Part shown: positions 45,354 through 59,370 of the stretch, piece by piece | How the letters are laid out: the number at the start of each line of letters is the position of its first letter | Position numbering within the stretch: the first letter of the stretch is position 1 | NCBI RefSeq assembly: GCF_017591435.1 | Contig: NC_059289.1 | Location: 13,738,426-13,802,425, forward strand | Reading direction: 5' to 3' | DNA length: 64,000 nucleotides | Source of the DNA: Portunus trituberculatus | Lineage: Eukaryota > Arthropoda > Malacostraca > Decapoda > Portunidae | Translations under genes and position numbers: made by a program | Notes under the pieces: model-generated | Told to the model about the DNA's origin: nothing | Database searches by the model: none | The model's input: only the letters and a program-made list of their open reading frames with translations

Positions 45354-48013
45354 TAGTAGTTTGTATATGATGCTGAGAAGTTTAAGGAACCATAGACAGA
45401 TGAGCAATGAAACAAAAATTGTGACGAGATGATGCTATCTAACGTGAAGATTCTCATGGCGGAAGTGAAGATACGGGTACCCTCTTTCCTCACACGCTCT
45501 TTAAACCTCAAGTCACTTTGATCTCCACGTCATGCTTCGAGAACAAATATCTAAACAACTATCAGGATTCACCAGCACGCCTTCCGGTGACGGTCATGAT
45601 CATATATGTGGAAACTTAGGTGCCGTTAGTAAAGGGTCAAGGAACAAAGGTCAGCCTCCCACGAGCAGGCCAGGTGGTGTTCCTGATTGATTAACAAAAA
45701 AAAAATAGGTTAAGAATATCAAGGAGGGAGTCTCAAAGGAGAGAATGTGGCTCAAAAAAAGAAATGGTGAAGGGTGTGTAAGTAAAGCATCAGGAGATCT
45801 ATTTAAATTCAGTGTCATGAGGGCAAGGAGGAGTAACAGGTGGTGGCGGGGTGCTGGTGGCAGCGGCGGCGGTGGTAGTGGTAGTAGTGATAGTAGTAGT
45901 GGCGGCGGCTGCCGCGGCTGCGCGTTGTAAATAATAGTGAGCAACACGTGTTGGGCAACTGCTGGATCGCGTGGCGCCCCGGGACGCTGGATAATTAAGT
46001 AGCTGGTTCTTGTTCATGAGGTCGATTCTGTTTCTGTTTTCACTCTGACGACAAGTGTTCTAATCTTGAGGAGTTTTAAGGTGGAATAAAAGCTGTGACG
46101 GAAATACTTATTTTTTTTCTGCCATGTTTCAACGCAGCGGTATTGCTCTCGGAGGGAATACAACACGATGAGTCTTGCAATGGAATACGAACAGCTGTGA
46201 GCCTGACGTGGCGGCATGAGAGCCGGAAATAATGAATCTTCTTCAAAGTGTTAGTCACCAAGGCCAATGGGTTCCCGTAAGTTCGTTTGATATTTGCCAA
46301 TGACACTGGACTTCACAGTGCATCCAGGACTGACTATGAATTAGACAAAAGCAAGGCAAATAACTGCGGATGAAGAGGTCAGGATTTCGGGGTCCCACCA
46401 TCACCCTGTCAGCTGCAGCGCAACTTGTCGGCGCCCCAGACTCATCTGGATGAGCTGCAGCTCACATATGTCTGTCAGTCCACTCATGTCTTACCGTGGC
46501 AGATAAACATGATCACCTGGCAGTATAAATACTGTTTCCTTATACGTCTACATACGTGTAGTCAGTGTGGCGTCAGCGCTGCAGCATAATCTGGGAATCT
46601 TTGGTGATCACTTGATCAGCTGACAAGGAGGTACCCGAATAACCTCTCTCTTCGTCGGCGCGGGAGGCCCTCGTCAGGCACTATGCGATACTCACATGGG
46701 CGGCGAGTGTCGATGGGTGGGGACAGCGGCGGGTTCACTCGTGGACACCAGAGTCCGCATGTATGCTAAAGTCTGTATGCTAGAGTCTTTGGCGTCACTA
46801 TTGCGGGGGTGCACGAGGGGCACGGCGGGGTGGCACTGTACTCCTCCTTCCTTGGCTATGTCTCCAGTCATGCACTGTCCCCGCGCGCCTCCTGGGCCAA
46901 CCTACCCACTAGAAGTGCCAACACACACTAGGCACTCGGAGGGTTCCAAGCCCAGGCCCACCGTGGCATCCCTCGGCCCCAGATGAAGAGGACCAATCAC
47001 GCACCGAGTTGCCACCGCCTACCCAATGAGATTCCGGCATCACTCAAAGGACGCCATCAGCCTATCGGGCCATGACAAGCCGGGACACACTGAAGGAAGA
47101 ACGAGCATTACCGACAATAATGAGCTGCTCCCTCGTTCCAGCCGCAGGTGAAGGGAAAGGCCTCGCCAGACGACCAGGCCGCTCAAGGGTCTCTCTGGAG
47201 GCGGCGGGCAGGACGCTGAAGCCGGGCGCGGGCGGATGGGCGAGGTGGAGGGGGCGGTGTGGGCGGTAAGTGAGACTTCCCGTATAACCTCAACCATTCT
47301 ATGACCTGCGCCCCTCGCCTGCTTCCCGCCCTCCTCTTCCCCCGCTACATTCCTCCCACCACCACCACCAACACCACTTCTACCACCACTACCACCACCA
47401 CCTCTACGTCCCGCCACCCATCCACTTCCACCACCTCGCTAAGTCTCACTGCCACCCAAATACATCGACATAATGACCACTCGCCAGCCACGTCGATCTC
47501 TCTCCTCCATCACCACTGACAAGAACACTCCCTCACTACAAGTCTTGGGATCTATTTCTCTCCGAACGCACTACTTCTGTTTTTCCTTTAGCTTCCTCAC
47601 CATTACCGTACAGACTAAACCACCACATTCCACTACCATTATCGTGACCCAGTTCCCGTCGTCCTCCTCTCTACCACTATACGGACGGTACTTCCTCTAC
47701 TCCACCACTGAGCGCCGGTCCTAAGCACTTCCTCCCTCACACGACTCTCCCCTCGCACCACCCAGCTTTGCCCGTCCTCCTTCAGCAGCGCCATATGATC
47801 TCGTTGCTGCGATCCATTAAAATGATTAATCTATCGTCTCCTGTCTATTTTTCTTCTGTGCTTAACGAAAAGTAATCATATAAAATTGGAAATAGTGATG
47901 TAAACAATAAAGAAAAGTAAGGAAATTATAATTCAACAAGACAGTCGATAAAAAAACACGAAGAAACAAGGAAAATATATAAAAAAGACAAGAATCGTAG
48001 TATAACGTATTTC
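45351..48013. other. Intergenic or leader region, GC-rich between 46.6 and 47.3 kb
   Basis: TATAAATA at 46524-46531 precedes a CpG-rich stretch that ends near a strong donor-like GCGGTAAGTGAG at about 47265. Open frames in it are not recognisable proteins. The rest is nondescript. Confidence 0.35.
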
Positions 48014-48223
48014 TTAACTTCATTACTCCGACGCGTTTCCATATTCATTCTGCTTACCATTTGGTGATTTTATACAGCTTCAGAAACTCATGTGGGAGAT
48101 TGAAATAGTGAAGACTGTGGCCAGTAATCTTCTGACCTCCATAGGCCCTTCCTGATGTCAATGAAATGGTCTAATCGTACACAAATCTCAAGGTAAATAA
48201 TGTCCCAGTATTGAAGGGGTTAA
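48014..48223 (-). mobile_element. piggyBac-type MITE, copy C
   Basis: 210 bp between TTAA borders. Read on the minus strand it begins TTAACCCCTTCAATACTGGGA and ends near CGCGTCGGAGTAATGAAGTTAA, giving about 20-bp imperfect inverted ends. Confidence 0.8.
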
Positions 48224-48242
48224 ACAGCTGTACGCATACCCA

Positions 48243-48269
48243 CCTACCAATCCACACACACACACACAC
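48243..48269. repeat. Short (CA)n
   Basis: About 22 bp CA, 30 bp right of MITE copy C. Confidence 0.85.
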
Positions 48270-48539
48270 ACACGCACATACTCGCAATCGTAAGTCCATG
48301 TAGAGGTAATGTTTTAAAGTGAACTCATGAATTGGTACACCTTCTGCGGATCGTGTCCAGACCAGAGCACCTCCCGACGCCCCTCCCGCTGGCCTCCCGC
48401 GATGCGTCCTGCGGTGAATTGACTTGCTTTGTTCACGAGTTAGAGTGTTTAGTGCTTCCAATGGTGACCCGACATGGCTATCCTCTTCCTCTTAAGTATA
48501 TCTGATTTTTCCTTCCTTCCCTCGCTTCCTCCCTTACCA

Positions 48540-48542
<3 letters not shown>

Positions 48543-48588
<46 letters not shown>
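48543..48588. repeat. (CT)n microsatellite
   Basis: About 46 bp CT. Confidence 0.95.
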
Positions 48589-49091
48589 ACGGAGATGGAA
48601 GAGGCACTGTCTTCCTCTAAACTTTAAGAGACATTCCTCCACTTGCTTCCTTTCCTCCACCATTTCTTTTCTCCACTGGTTAGGATGCCACCTCGTCCAC
48701 GTAAAAGTAAGAAGCACAACACGAAGTAAATAAACATAGTGTAACATTTTCTTGGTGAACTGTTCATGGACTCTGTTTTTTGCTTTCTTTCTGTATAATT
48801 TTGTCTTGTTTCTTTTTTATTCGCATCATGCTTTTTTTCCTACTGTTGTGATCTTTTCTATATAATTTTCCTCAACGGTAAGTTCATTGGTGTATATTGG
48901 TGATGGATAAATTGCCTTTTTTACTTTTTTTTTTTTTTTGTTTTAGTACATCATTCTCTTCTCCCTCTTCCATTTCTATCACATTTCTTACTAACATGAC
49001 AATCTTTTACTCTATTCTAACTTTTCTATTGCCTCCTCTTAAAGACCTTTTTTCAACCTTCTATTTTATGTAATGCACTTCTCCTCCTCCC

Positions 49092-49306
49092 TTAAACCCT
49101 TCAGTACTATGACTCGTATCCATATTCACTCTGCTTACTATTTGGCGATTTTACACAGCTTCAGAAACTTAAGACGGCATTAAAATGATGAAGACTGTGG
49201 CCATAAATCTTCTGACCTCCATAGACCCTTCCTAATGTCAAAAAAAAGAAGTTTTATCATTCCCAAACTCAAGGTAAAAAATGCGTCTCAGTACTGAAAG
49301 GGTTAG
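49092..49306 (-). mobile_element. piggyBac-type MITE, copy D
   Basis: About 215 bp. The left border is TTAAACCCTTCAGTAC; the right end is CAGTACTGAAAGGGTTAG, the last base of TTAA being mutated. The core is shared with copy C (CAGCTTCAGAAACT...GACCTCCATAGACCCTTCCT). Confidence 0.8.
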
Positions 49307-49854
49307 ATGCATACATATCACATTTTTCACTTTACTGACCTGTGTTTCAACTAATTTTCCCTTCTATTGATTTAAAAGTCGAAAGGAAGGTAAGCAAAAC
49401 ACCTGGAGCTCTTCAAAACGCTACGGTATATCTCGCCTCGCTCTTCCCTCTTTCCCCGTCCTCCATTACCTTTCCAACTGCTCTCTTCCTCCTCTGTCTC
49501 TCTCTTCTCAGCCTTTACTCCTCGTCTCATCCCCTACCCTCTCTCCTTACACCTTTCCACCTGTTCCCTGCCACCTCCCTATCCCTTAGCCTCTCTCCCT
49601 CACGCCCCCTTCCTACCCCTGTCCCTTCTACCTTATCCGGGGAGACTTAAGGGCTGAAGGGATAATCTGGGTAGGAAAATATACCACTGAATAAAATATA
49701 CAGCCAAAAGAACAGGTATGGGTTTTTTTTTTTTCTCTCGTATTATTAGTTCAGCAGTAATGTCTTTTTTTTATTCTATTTGTTTATTTTTCTTGTGTGC
49801 TATTAATTAATGTTGGTTTGAGACGTACTAATGTGTGTAGTTAATATCGTGTTT

Positions 49855-49976
<122 letters not shown>

Positions 49977-50442
49977 CCCGCGGTTATATGACTGATGCTG
50001 AGGAGGAAGTAAGCGGAGGAGGCAGCGGAGACGGCGGGAGGACGAATGGGAGAGAAAAAGAGTGGGAAGCGAGGGGACGAGAAAGTGAGGGGAGGGTGTA
50101 GAGCTGCTGAAGTGTGACGCCACCTGACAGCTGACACCACTCCGGGAAAATTAATTGTCTCAAGAGAAGAACATCTGTTTCTTTGTTTGTTTGCCGCTAT
50201 TTAGGGGGCGAATCGAACTCCGAGTGAAGGCAGCCATGATATCTCAAGTTCAAAAGGGTCCCGCCGCCCACACGCAACCTGTTGAACGCCGGGGAACGCG
50301 TGGACTTGCACACGTTAGGATGCGTTGTGCTGTGTTAGGGAAACATGATAAAGATGCGTTAGGGATATAGACAAGATATTACAAAGGAAGACATAAAGGA
50401 TTCTTGGGAGTGGGGAAGGATTTCAAGATATACCTGAGGATC

Positions 50443-50658
50443 TTAACCCCTTCAATACTGGGACACATTTTTACCTTGAGATTAATTTGTGTATGTTTAG
50501 ACCATTTTATTTACATTAGGAAGGATCTGTGAAGGACAGGAGATTAATGGCAGCGTCTTCACAATTTCATTCCCCCGCATGAGTTTCTAAAGTTGTATAA
50601 AATCACCAAATAGAAATCAGAATGAATATGGAAACGCGTCGTGGTACTGAAGGGTTAA
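50443..50658 (+). mobile_element. piggyBac-type MITE, copy E (best preserved)
   Basis: Begins TTAACCCCTTCAATACTGGG and ends GTGGTACTGAAGGGTTAA: both TTAA borders are intact and the ends are inverted CCCTTCARTAC repeats. 216 bp, with no coding capacity. Confidence 0.85.
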
Positions 50659-50929
50659 ACACTTAAGGGATGTTTCTAAAGGACATGAAGGATGCTTGTG
50701 CTGACCGAAACATTGAAGGATGCGGTGATTCCTAAGGACAATAAGGTAGGAGTGACGGCTTGTAAGGCTTCTATTGACGCTAGGAGAGGGATTAAGGGAC
50801 TCGGTAGAACTTGAGAATCTGAGTGAGCGGAGCAGATGTGACTGTGTTGTGAAGGAATTGATTGATGTTCTCAGTTAACACACCTACACACAACAAACAT
50901 AATTATGACTACCCAAAGTACAACAAACA

Positions 50930-50983
50930 TTAATTCCTTCAGCACTGGGACGCATTTTCATAATTTTTGGGTATGGTTTGAAA
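50930..50983 (+). mobile_element. piggyBac-type MITE, copy F, left-end fragment
   Basis: TTAATTCCTTCAGCACTGGGACGCATTTTC... matches only the first ~50 bp of the family and then diverges. The ~75 bp upstream also match the flank of copy G. Confidence 0.75.
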
Positions 50984-51295
50984 CATAGCAACGGTTCAGA
51001 TGACGGAGAAGAGGAAAATCAGGGAATGAGATAAAAACCTGATTGACTAAGTGAGGGAATACACATAAATCAAATAATGTAATGTCGTTAATACAATCGC
51101 CTCAAATAAACACAAACCTAAAAAAAAAAAAAAAAAAGATGTATTGAAATGATCTAGTTTCAATTTCATTTCTTATTTATTTGCATCTTTGAGAGTTTCC
51201 ATATTTGTTATTTTTTACATACTGACTTTTTTTCTTTGCATATAATTGTCCCTTCACTTATACTTCTTTTCTTTTCGCAAACTTTTCCTTCTTAA

Positions 51296-51401
<106 letters not shown>

Positions 51402-51591
51402 GAATTCTTCTTGTTCCCATATGCCTCGCAGCTGACGTGGGATCTCAAGGGTTCTTGTAGCTAAGTGTCAGATAATTGTCACTTGTTTTAATCAGCAGCA
51501 CCATCAGCGGCCGAGCGTCTCACTTCAACAGTTCACAGGAGTCTATCAGCACCAGTATCTCGAGGGTTTAATGCGATGATGAGCCGTGTTG

Positions 51592-51593
<2 letters not shown>

Positions 51594-51662
<69 letters not shown>
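51594..51662. repeat. (GT)n microsatellite
   Basis: About 69 bp GT. Confidence 0.96.
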
Positions 51663-51665
<3 letters not shown>

Positions 51666-53032
51666 GTCTTCTTCTCTTCATCCGGTTGTTTTCGTCTCTT
51701 CGCTTGCTTATATTTGTATACATTATTATTTTTTCTTTTGGTCACTAGCACCTCCGTTTTCTTTACGCAAAAACGTTCCTATAATGTATGTATGAAAAAC
51801 AGCATTTCGGCCACTACTGGAGGCTCGCAGATCCATAGCGGAGGGAAAAAATACGGTGGTGGACGAGGAAAAAAATCATATCCTCTCGTAAAGCTGGAAA
51901 CAGGAGCGTCGTAAATTGCATTTCCTTACTGTTAAAAATTCTTTTCCTCTCGCGGTAAACCAACAGAGACAGAAAAAAAAATACCTGGATACCAAAATAA
52001 CCAAACAAAGCACATCGTACAGTAAACAGATGCGCCTCCTAAGAACACATTACCGGCGAGGCAAACTATTAATCACACTAAATAATCTTATGCATACGCT
52101 GCGCAACATTAGCTGACTAATGTAAACAAGCACCACCAACTGATTAAATGTTACTATACCACACTTTTCCTCTAAGACTAAGGATAATCTTATCAAAAGC
52201 ATACCAGCATCAGCTGACCAACGTAAACATGAACTATCAGCTGATCATTTGTAAATAAAACACGCTTATCAACTAAGGCCAAGGGAGCGCCATCGCTTGA
52301 TGTATGAACATTCCTTGACATAATCATGTAGGATAAAAAAAAATAATTAATTTTCTGATGGGTTCAAAAGCTGATACCAGCGCAATGGTTGCTCACTTTA
52401 CTGTTCTGAGAAGGACAAAGACCTGTATCATTAAGTAACCCAATATTTGCAGAACTTTGCGATTAGAAAATTGTAGCACTTATTCAGAAACTCTGAAGAG
52501 AGATTATTCCTTGCCGACTGTAAGTGGAAGGGGAAAGGTTTACTTGATAATCTGACCCTCAGTTATCTTCCCCTCCCTTTATGTACTTTAATTTCTCAAT
52601 GTGGGTATGGGAGCGGAAGAATTTGTGGCGGGCAGTGTGGCGTCACGCAATGGATGGAGGCTAGGCCGCGGGACTGTGACGGGTGAAGGGTGGTTCAGTC
52701 AAGAGAACAATATGTGCGAATCCAGAGAGTTGTGACAGTCCAGGACGTGAATTAAGAGCCCTTTTTCCGACTCAAGCTCTTCAGCACGAGTCACGAAGGG
52801 AACGTAGCGCCAGCAGGACAAAAGAAAGAGGCGTGAACAATGTGAGGGTCAGGCCGCGCCGTATTACTCGTAGGCCTTCTGCAATAAATTTCCTTATGAA
52901 ACACTTACTGTCTACCCCCGCCCTTGCCGCCCTGTGGTCTTACGCATCATCCTTGCCATAAAAGTCTTCCGTCCACTACTTAGAGAGAGGGACGCTCCGC
53001 CAGCTGTTTCTCCTACTGTACTCCTCCTTGTC

Positions 53033-53034
<2 letters not shown>
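51663..53034. other. Intergenic, nothing recognised
   Basis: AT-rich to about 52.5 kb, then a CpG-richer stretch at 52.6-52.95 kb. Open frames have no recognisable domains. Confidence 0.45.

Positions 53035-53080
<46 letters not shown>
53035..53080. repeat. (GT)n tail side of SINE copy 6
   Basis: GT array abutting the SINE 3' end. Confidence 0.96.
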
Positions 53081-53082
<2 letters not shown>

Positions 53083-53367
53083 CACTGTTTGATCTGCTGC
53101 AGTCTCTGACGAGACAGCCAGACGTTACCCTACGGAATGAGCTCAGAGCTCATTATTTCCGATCTTCGGATAGGCCTGAGACCAGGCACACACCACACAC
53201 CGAGACAACAAGGTCACAACTCCTCGATTTACATCCTGTACCTACTCACTGCTAGGTGAACAGGGGCTACACGTGAAAGGAGACACACCCAAATATCTCC
53301 ACCCGGCCGAGGAATCGAACCCCGGTCCTCTGGCTTGTGAAGCCAGCGCTCTAACCACTGAGCTACC

Positions 53368-53372
<5 letters not shown>
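53081..53372 (-). mobile_element. SINE family 1, full-length copy 6
   Basis: Complete from TTCACTGTTTGATCTGCTGC (3' end) to CTACCGGGTG (tRNA 5' end). Box A, box B (one mismatch in the adjoining stem) and anticodon CAC are retained. It is nearly identical to copy 1 over its length, so probably a recent insertion. (GT)n lies on both sides. Confidence 0.9.

Positions 53373-53400
<28 letters not shown>
53371..53400. repeat. (GT)n border of SINE copy 6
   Basis: GT array adjoining the tRNA-like 5' end. Confidence 0.95.
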
Positions 53401-53401
<1 letters not shown>

Positions 53402-55178
53402 ATAATCTTTGTTATGTGAAGCAGCACTGATGAGATAGTAAAGAGAGAGAGAGCGAAAAAAAAAACTCTTCTTCCGGGGCAATTTAAAGATGCTAAGCAA
53501 ACTTTGAAATGATTCGTCTTGCTCGCGTTTCTCCGCAAGAATGTTTCTTAACTTTTAAATCTGTGAAGCTGGGCAGATTCTCGTCTTGACGGAAACACAA
53601 CGCATGACTCCTCTGGCGTATGTTGCCTTCCCACCTCTCAGGTGCCCTCTCCCACCGCGTTGTCTGTCTCCTGAGCCTTTAACAACAGGAGGGATCAAGA
53701 CCCATCATCGCTCAGCCCAGAGGCAGCTGTGGCGGCGAGCTTCAGCCTGGCTTCTGTTCTGACGCTTGACGACAACTGCTGTGAAGCCCACGGCATGAAA
53801 TACACACACACACACACACACACACTAAGGGGTGCCCATAACAACTGAGCCTTTATTCAAATATGACGTCATGCGGAAAGGAGATCTCGGTGGGAGCATC
53901 ACGCCCGCCTTGGTTGGCCGAGAAAGATAAGAAACTAATGAAATAACACCGAATGGCGGCACCTCGCAGCGGCAACACTACCTTGGGAGCGAGGATGCTT
54001 TTTCATTCTCAGCAAGACGCTCAGTGTATTCCAGTGTCAAGTTTTCTCGCATGAAATCAAAAGGACAGAATGGGCGCTGTTTTTTGAGGCTGCGAAGTGG
54101 TAGGTGACGCCGCGGTGTTTTGTGTTGGTGAGGAGAGGTTGGGTCGCCGCTCACTCCCCCCTGCCCGCCCTCACGGCTCACAGGTGTCAGGCGCGCGTCA
54201 CCTGTAGCGGCCTCCTTCTTGCTCTCGCAAACTGAACACTGTAACTTTAACTTGACTTTCATGCACTGGCGAAGTGGAATCAAATTAATTTTCCTTCCTT
54301 TTACTTTCTTTGACTGAAAAACGTTATGCTGGTCTGCAGGGAGTGTTGCTGGTTGGCTTTCGCGGCCCGTCCACCAAAGAAAACAAACATCTCCGCTGGA
54401 ATACAAATGGAGAGCAAAGGAACATCCACAGTAGGGTCCTTAAACACGAAAACCCACAAGTTGATCCTGCTGCTCTGACAGTCTGCAGCCCCTATTTCCA
54501 CTTCCCTTTGGCATCCCCCTCATGTCTCCCCCCACACTGTTTTCCGTCCCTTTCAAGAATTCCTCAAGTCGCGTCCTCTTCTCCTCTCCAGGGCCTCTCC
54601 TCTTTGTCCTGCTCCCTGTCGGCTGAAGGAGAATTGCAGCCTCGGAACAACTCTATCCCTCGGACAGTCACGACGTCCGGCCATAAACCACCACGGGTCT
54701 TAGGATAACTTTATACTTATTCCAATCGCCGCCTCTTCCTCTACCGCCACACGAACCTCCATGCCACGCCCCAGCAACAAACGCCCTTCCCTCAATGCCT
54801 CCAACGCCACGTGACTTCTTATCTTTATGACTCTACACTTACACAACTCATGATAGATTATTCCACTATGTTCAAACTCTCTTCACTGCCAACACTAGCG
54901 TCATCACCATGGTCACTCCCAGCAGCACAAAGGTTTTCCTCAGATTTTAACAAATTTCTATCGGCTAACCGTATATTTCAGGCTGCCCAACACAGCTAAA
55001 CGTTTCACACATTCTACCTTTACTTCTTTGTCTCCAGTGTTCCCCAGTTCCTATAATTTTACAACCATTCCAGTCTCCAACAATGAAAGTTTTCAGTCAC
55101 AGCGTTCATATTACTGTTCTCATTTAACACACCTACACACAACAAACATAATCATGACTACCCAAAGAAAAACAAACA
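53401..55178. other. Intergenic, nothing recognised
   Basis: Contains a CRE-like TGACGTCA at 53864-53871 and a short CA run at about 53801-53825. Open frames are unrecognised. Confidence 0.45.
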
Positions 55179-55389
55179 TTAACCCCTTCAGTACTGAGAG
55201 GCATTCTTATAAGTTTTGGGTATGATTAGACGATTTTATGTACATTAGGAAGGGTCTATAGAGGTCACATGATTAATGGCCAGAGTCTTCACTATTTTAA
55301 CCTCCACACATGTTTCTGAAGATGCATAAAATCGCCAAATGGTAAGCAGAATATACATGAAAGCGTGTCATAGTAGTTGAAGGGATTAA
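55179..55389 (+). mobile_element. piggyBac-type MITE, copy G
   Basis: 211 bp between TTAA borders. The left end is TTAACCCCTTCAGTACTGAG and the right end ATAGTAGTTGAAGGGATTAA. The core is intact (GATTAGACGATTTTATGTACATTAGG). Confidence 0.83.
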
Positions 55390-55733
55390 CAGAGATACTT
55401 ACACCGTTCTTAATCTCTTTACTTGGATTTCTCTGATGCTAAACACAAGAAAAGACCACCACCACAACCATCACTTGGCCATCTCTTTCTCCTCATCTTC
55501 AAACTACACCTGTCTTTCCAATTAAAAAATATACCAAGTGCGACTGACAGTCTCAGTTACACTCCACTGACAGATGAGTTAACGAGGAAATAAATCAGAG
55601 CAAGGCACGTGACCATCTCTCCCATCCACCCTCGCCTGCCCCACTTCTGGTTCGACTGGGACATATAATAAGGGAGAAGAGGGAGAGTTGCCTCCGTGAG
55701 TGGCGGTGACAGGCGCGTCCCAGAGTGAGTAAT

Positions 55734-55935
<202 letters not shown>

Positions 55936-56138
55936 GAGGAAGACAAGCATAACAGATTTCAAGCTAACAGTAATTACAACAGAAATAAACAACAACAAAA
56001 AAAGAACGACAAATTTTATGTTTTGAGTAAAGAAAAAAAAAAAGAACGAAAACAAATGAAAATAAACCTAACTCTTTCAAAAATTATAACAAAGATAACA
56101 AATGAACATAAAAAAAGAGAGCGTGGAGATACCGGAAA

Positions 56139-56365
56139 GGAGGAGGAGGAGGAGGAGGAGGAGGAGGAGGAGGAGGAGAAGGTACTTGAGTGTCCAATTT
56201 GTAACACTAGTAACGCTAATTAAAAAGAAAGGAAACTGGTGAGAAGAATATAAAAACACTGCTATGCTTGAAAAGATGAAAGAAAAAGGGAGGAGGGAGA
56301 AAAAGGAAGACGAGGAGGAGGAGGAGGAGGAGGAGGAGGAGGAGGAGGAGGAGGAGGAGGAGGAA
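56139..56365. repeat. Two (GGA)n arrays
   Basis: GGA at about 56139-56177 and 56308-56363, separated by about 130 bp of unique AT-rich DNA. Confidence 0.95.
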
Positions 56366-56649
56366 GAGAGAGGAAAAGAAGGTAAATGGAAGGTCCAGGA
56401 AGGATAGCGAAGAGGGAAACAATGAGGGAAGAAAGGAAATATGCTAAAAAATAGGGGAGATGGGAACTAAAAGGAGAGATAAAGAGAAAAGGGAAACAAG
56501 TAAGAAAAATACAATATAAAGAATAAATAATAACGATGCTTGGGATGGAAAAAGGACATAGGAAATTGGAAGGATGGAGAAATAGGAAAATAAAAAGGAT
56601 AGAACTGGCACTGAGAAAAAAAATATTTGTGAAAAGGCAGGAAGGAAAT

Positions 56650-56824
<175 letters not shown>

Positions 56825-57220
56825 AAACAAAGGAAAAAGAACAAGACCAGTAAAAAAAAATGTGAAGAATGGAAGAATAAAGAAAAAAATATAAGGAGAT
56901 AGAGAAATGAGATAGGATGTACACTTCAGGAAGATTATAAAAGAAAAAAAGACAAGACAAGACAAGAAAAGAGAAGAGACAAAAAAAGACAAAAAAAAAA
57001 AAATGCTAACCAAGAAACCAAACGGCACGAATCAACCAGTAAGGGAAAAGCAGAGGGATGGTTAAGGCAGGACGTGGGTGAGTGTTGGGCGAGGCGGGAA
57101 GAGAGAAGGCGGCTGACGGAAAGTGTAGTAACAGGTCGGTTGATCGAACTCTTGCGTGGGTCAGAGGAAGTGAGGAACGCCCCTGCATTTTGACGGACAG
57201 TGGACGGAAGGTGGGGACGA

Positions 57221-57285
57221 GGAGGAGGAGGGGGACGAGGAGGAGGAGGAGGAGGAGGAGGAGGAAGAGGAGAAGGAGGAAGAGC
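57221..57285. repeat. (GGA)n array
   Basis: Interrupted GGA/GAG units. Confidence 0.93.
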
Positions 57286-57871
57286 AAGAGATCACGAGAC
57301 AGTTTAAAAAGAGAAAGAAAAAGAGAAAATATAAATAACGATACATAACTGAAGAAACTAATAAAAAAAGCAACACTGACTTCACACACAAACAGACAAA
57401 AAAAAAAAATGACATTAACATAGAGAGGTAAAAATAAGAATAGACTCATGATGTTTCTTCTGTGCAACTTTCCCCGCGTGTCTTTCTAACTTTGGCCAGG
57501 CGGGGAGACGCTCTAAGGAATATTAGGTACACCTGAACACTCTCAACTTAAAAACTACTGACTATATACACCAAAGTTTTTTTTTTTTCTCCTTTTTCAC
57601 CTTTAAATTTCAGCGTAAAAAAAGGGCAGATGGTATTACGAAGAGAGTTTTATGAGACTTGTGCATTATTCTCCTTTCTCTTTTTGTCTCTTATATCCAT
57701 TCTGTCTCTTATATCCACTTTGTTTTTTTTTTTTTAATATTTCCTTTTATTATTTTTCTATAGTTATTTTTTCTTTCTATCACAAGAAAAATATTAGTCA
57801 GTATGTTGTTAAGCTATCTTGAATTATTGAAATCTCCTGTATCTCTCCTTCCTATTTATTTCTTACGTTAT

Positions 57872-57875
<4 letters not shown>

Positions 57876-57959
<84 letters not shown>
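57876..57959. repeat. (CT)n-(CA)n compound array
   Basis: About 31 bp CT joined directly to about 53 bp CA. Confidence 0.97.
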
Positions 57960-57961
<2 letters not shown>

Positions 57962-58093
57962 AAGGAGAACACAGTGTACTACATACAACACAGCATGAAG
58001 GGTGGCAAGCTGAGGGGGCGGCAGGCGTGCTTGGAAGGGGAAGAGAACAGTTAGCAGTGGGACAGGGGGCGAGGCGGATGGAGGGGTCGAGGG

Positions 58094-58191
58094 AGGAGGA
58101 GGAGGAGGAGGAGGAGGAGGAGGAGGAGGAGGAGGAGGAGGAGGAGGAGGAGGAGGAGGAGGAGGAGGAGGAGGAGGAGGAGGAGGAGGAG
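58094..58191. repeat. (GGA)n array, about 32 units
   Basis: Perfect GGA. A (CA)n array lies at 58285-58382. Confidence 0.97.
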
Positions 58192-58283
58192 TGAGAGAGT
58201 GAATGAAAGGTATGATAATGACAGTAAAAATAGATAGGAGATAGAAGAGAGACGTACCCACGCTGATACACCCACACACCTAA

Positions 58284-58384
<101 letters not shown>

Positions 58385-58543
58385 CACAAAGCCACGCCGT
58401 GTTAAACCCTAGACAAATCCACTCCAGCACCTTCACCGCCCCGTCGCTTCGCCTACAAGAGCAGCAGGTGACCCGGAGACAAAGAAACGTGCAGGTCCCT
58501 TGAAAAGAGAAACAGAGATACCTACGTCAGCGGAAGGAAAAAG

Positions 58544-58595
<52 letters not shown>

Positions 58596-59096
58596 TTCCT
58601 CCCGCCTCTTGTGACAGGTCAAGCGTAAGATGATGTAAACAGGAAGACAAGACAAAGATCATTACTGTGAATATTGAGTAGTGCCGAGTCGATAACACGA
58701 GGGAGGAGAGCGAGAGGAACCAGTGGGGGGAGACAGAGAAACGGAGAAACAGAGAGAGAGGAGAGACAAACCGACTGACAAACCTAGGGGAGATGAGAAG
58801 GTGGGGGAAAGCAGTCTGGAGGCAGCGAGAGGGAGAGGAGGAAAAGACGGAGGAGGACTAGACATGATTACACTGGACTGGATGAGGTAAGAGGGAGGAA
58901 CTTGGAAGAAAATGGAAGGTTGTGTCCCACGGGAATGTTAGAGAAAAGGGGATGTGAATGTTTCAGGAATGATTCTAAAGAGACGTGGGGTTGAGAGAGA
59001 AAGGTCTGTGTGGAGCCTCGAGGGATGGAGGAGATGGACAAGGTGTAGGGGAGGAAAAAGGTGAAAAAATGGAGGAGGAGGAGGAGGGTGATAAAG

Positions 59097-59098
<2 letters not shown>

Positions 59099-59174
<76 letters not shown>
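59099..59174. repeat. (CA)n microsatellite
   Basis: About 76 bp CA. Confidence 0.97.
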
Positions 59175-59175
<1 letters not shown>

Positions 59176-59237
59176 AGGTCTTGAGGAGAACAAAAAAAAT
59201 GTATATACAAACAACAGCTTTAGCAGGTGTTCGGGGT

Positions 59238-59370
<133 letters not shown>

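Noticed and set aside
47040..47417. 125-codon minus-strand frame rich in Gly/Ser/Pro
   Set aside because: A GC-rich compositional frame with no recognised motif or splice support.
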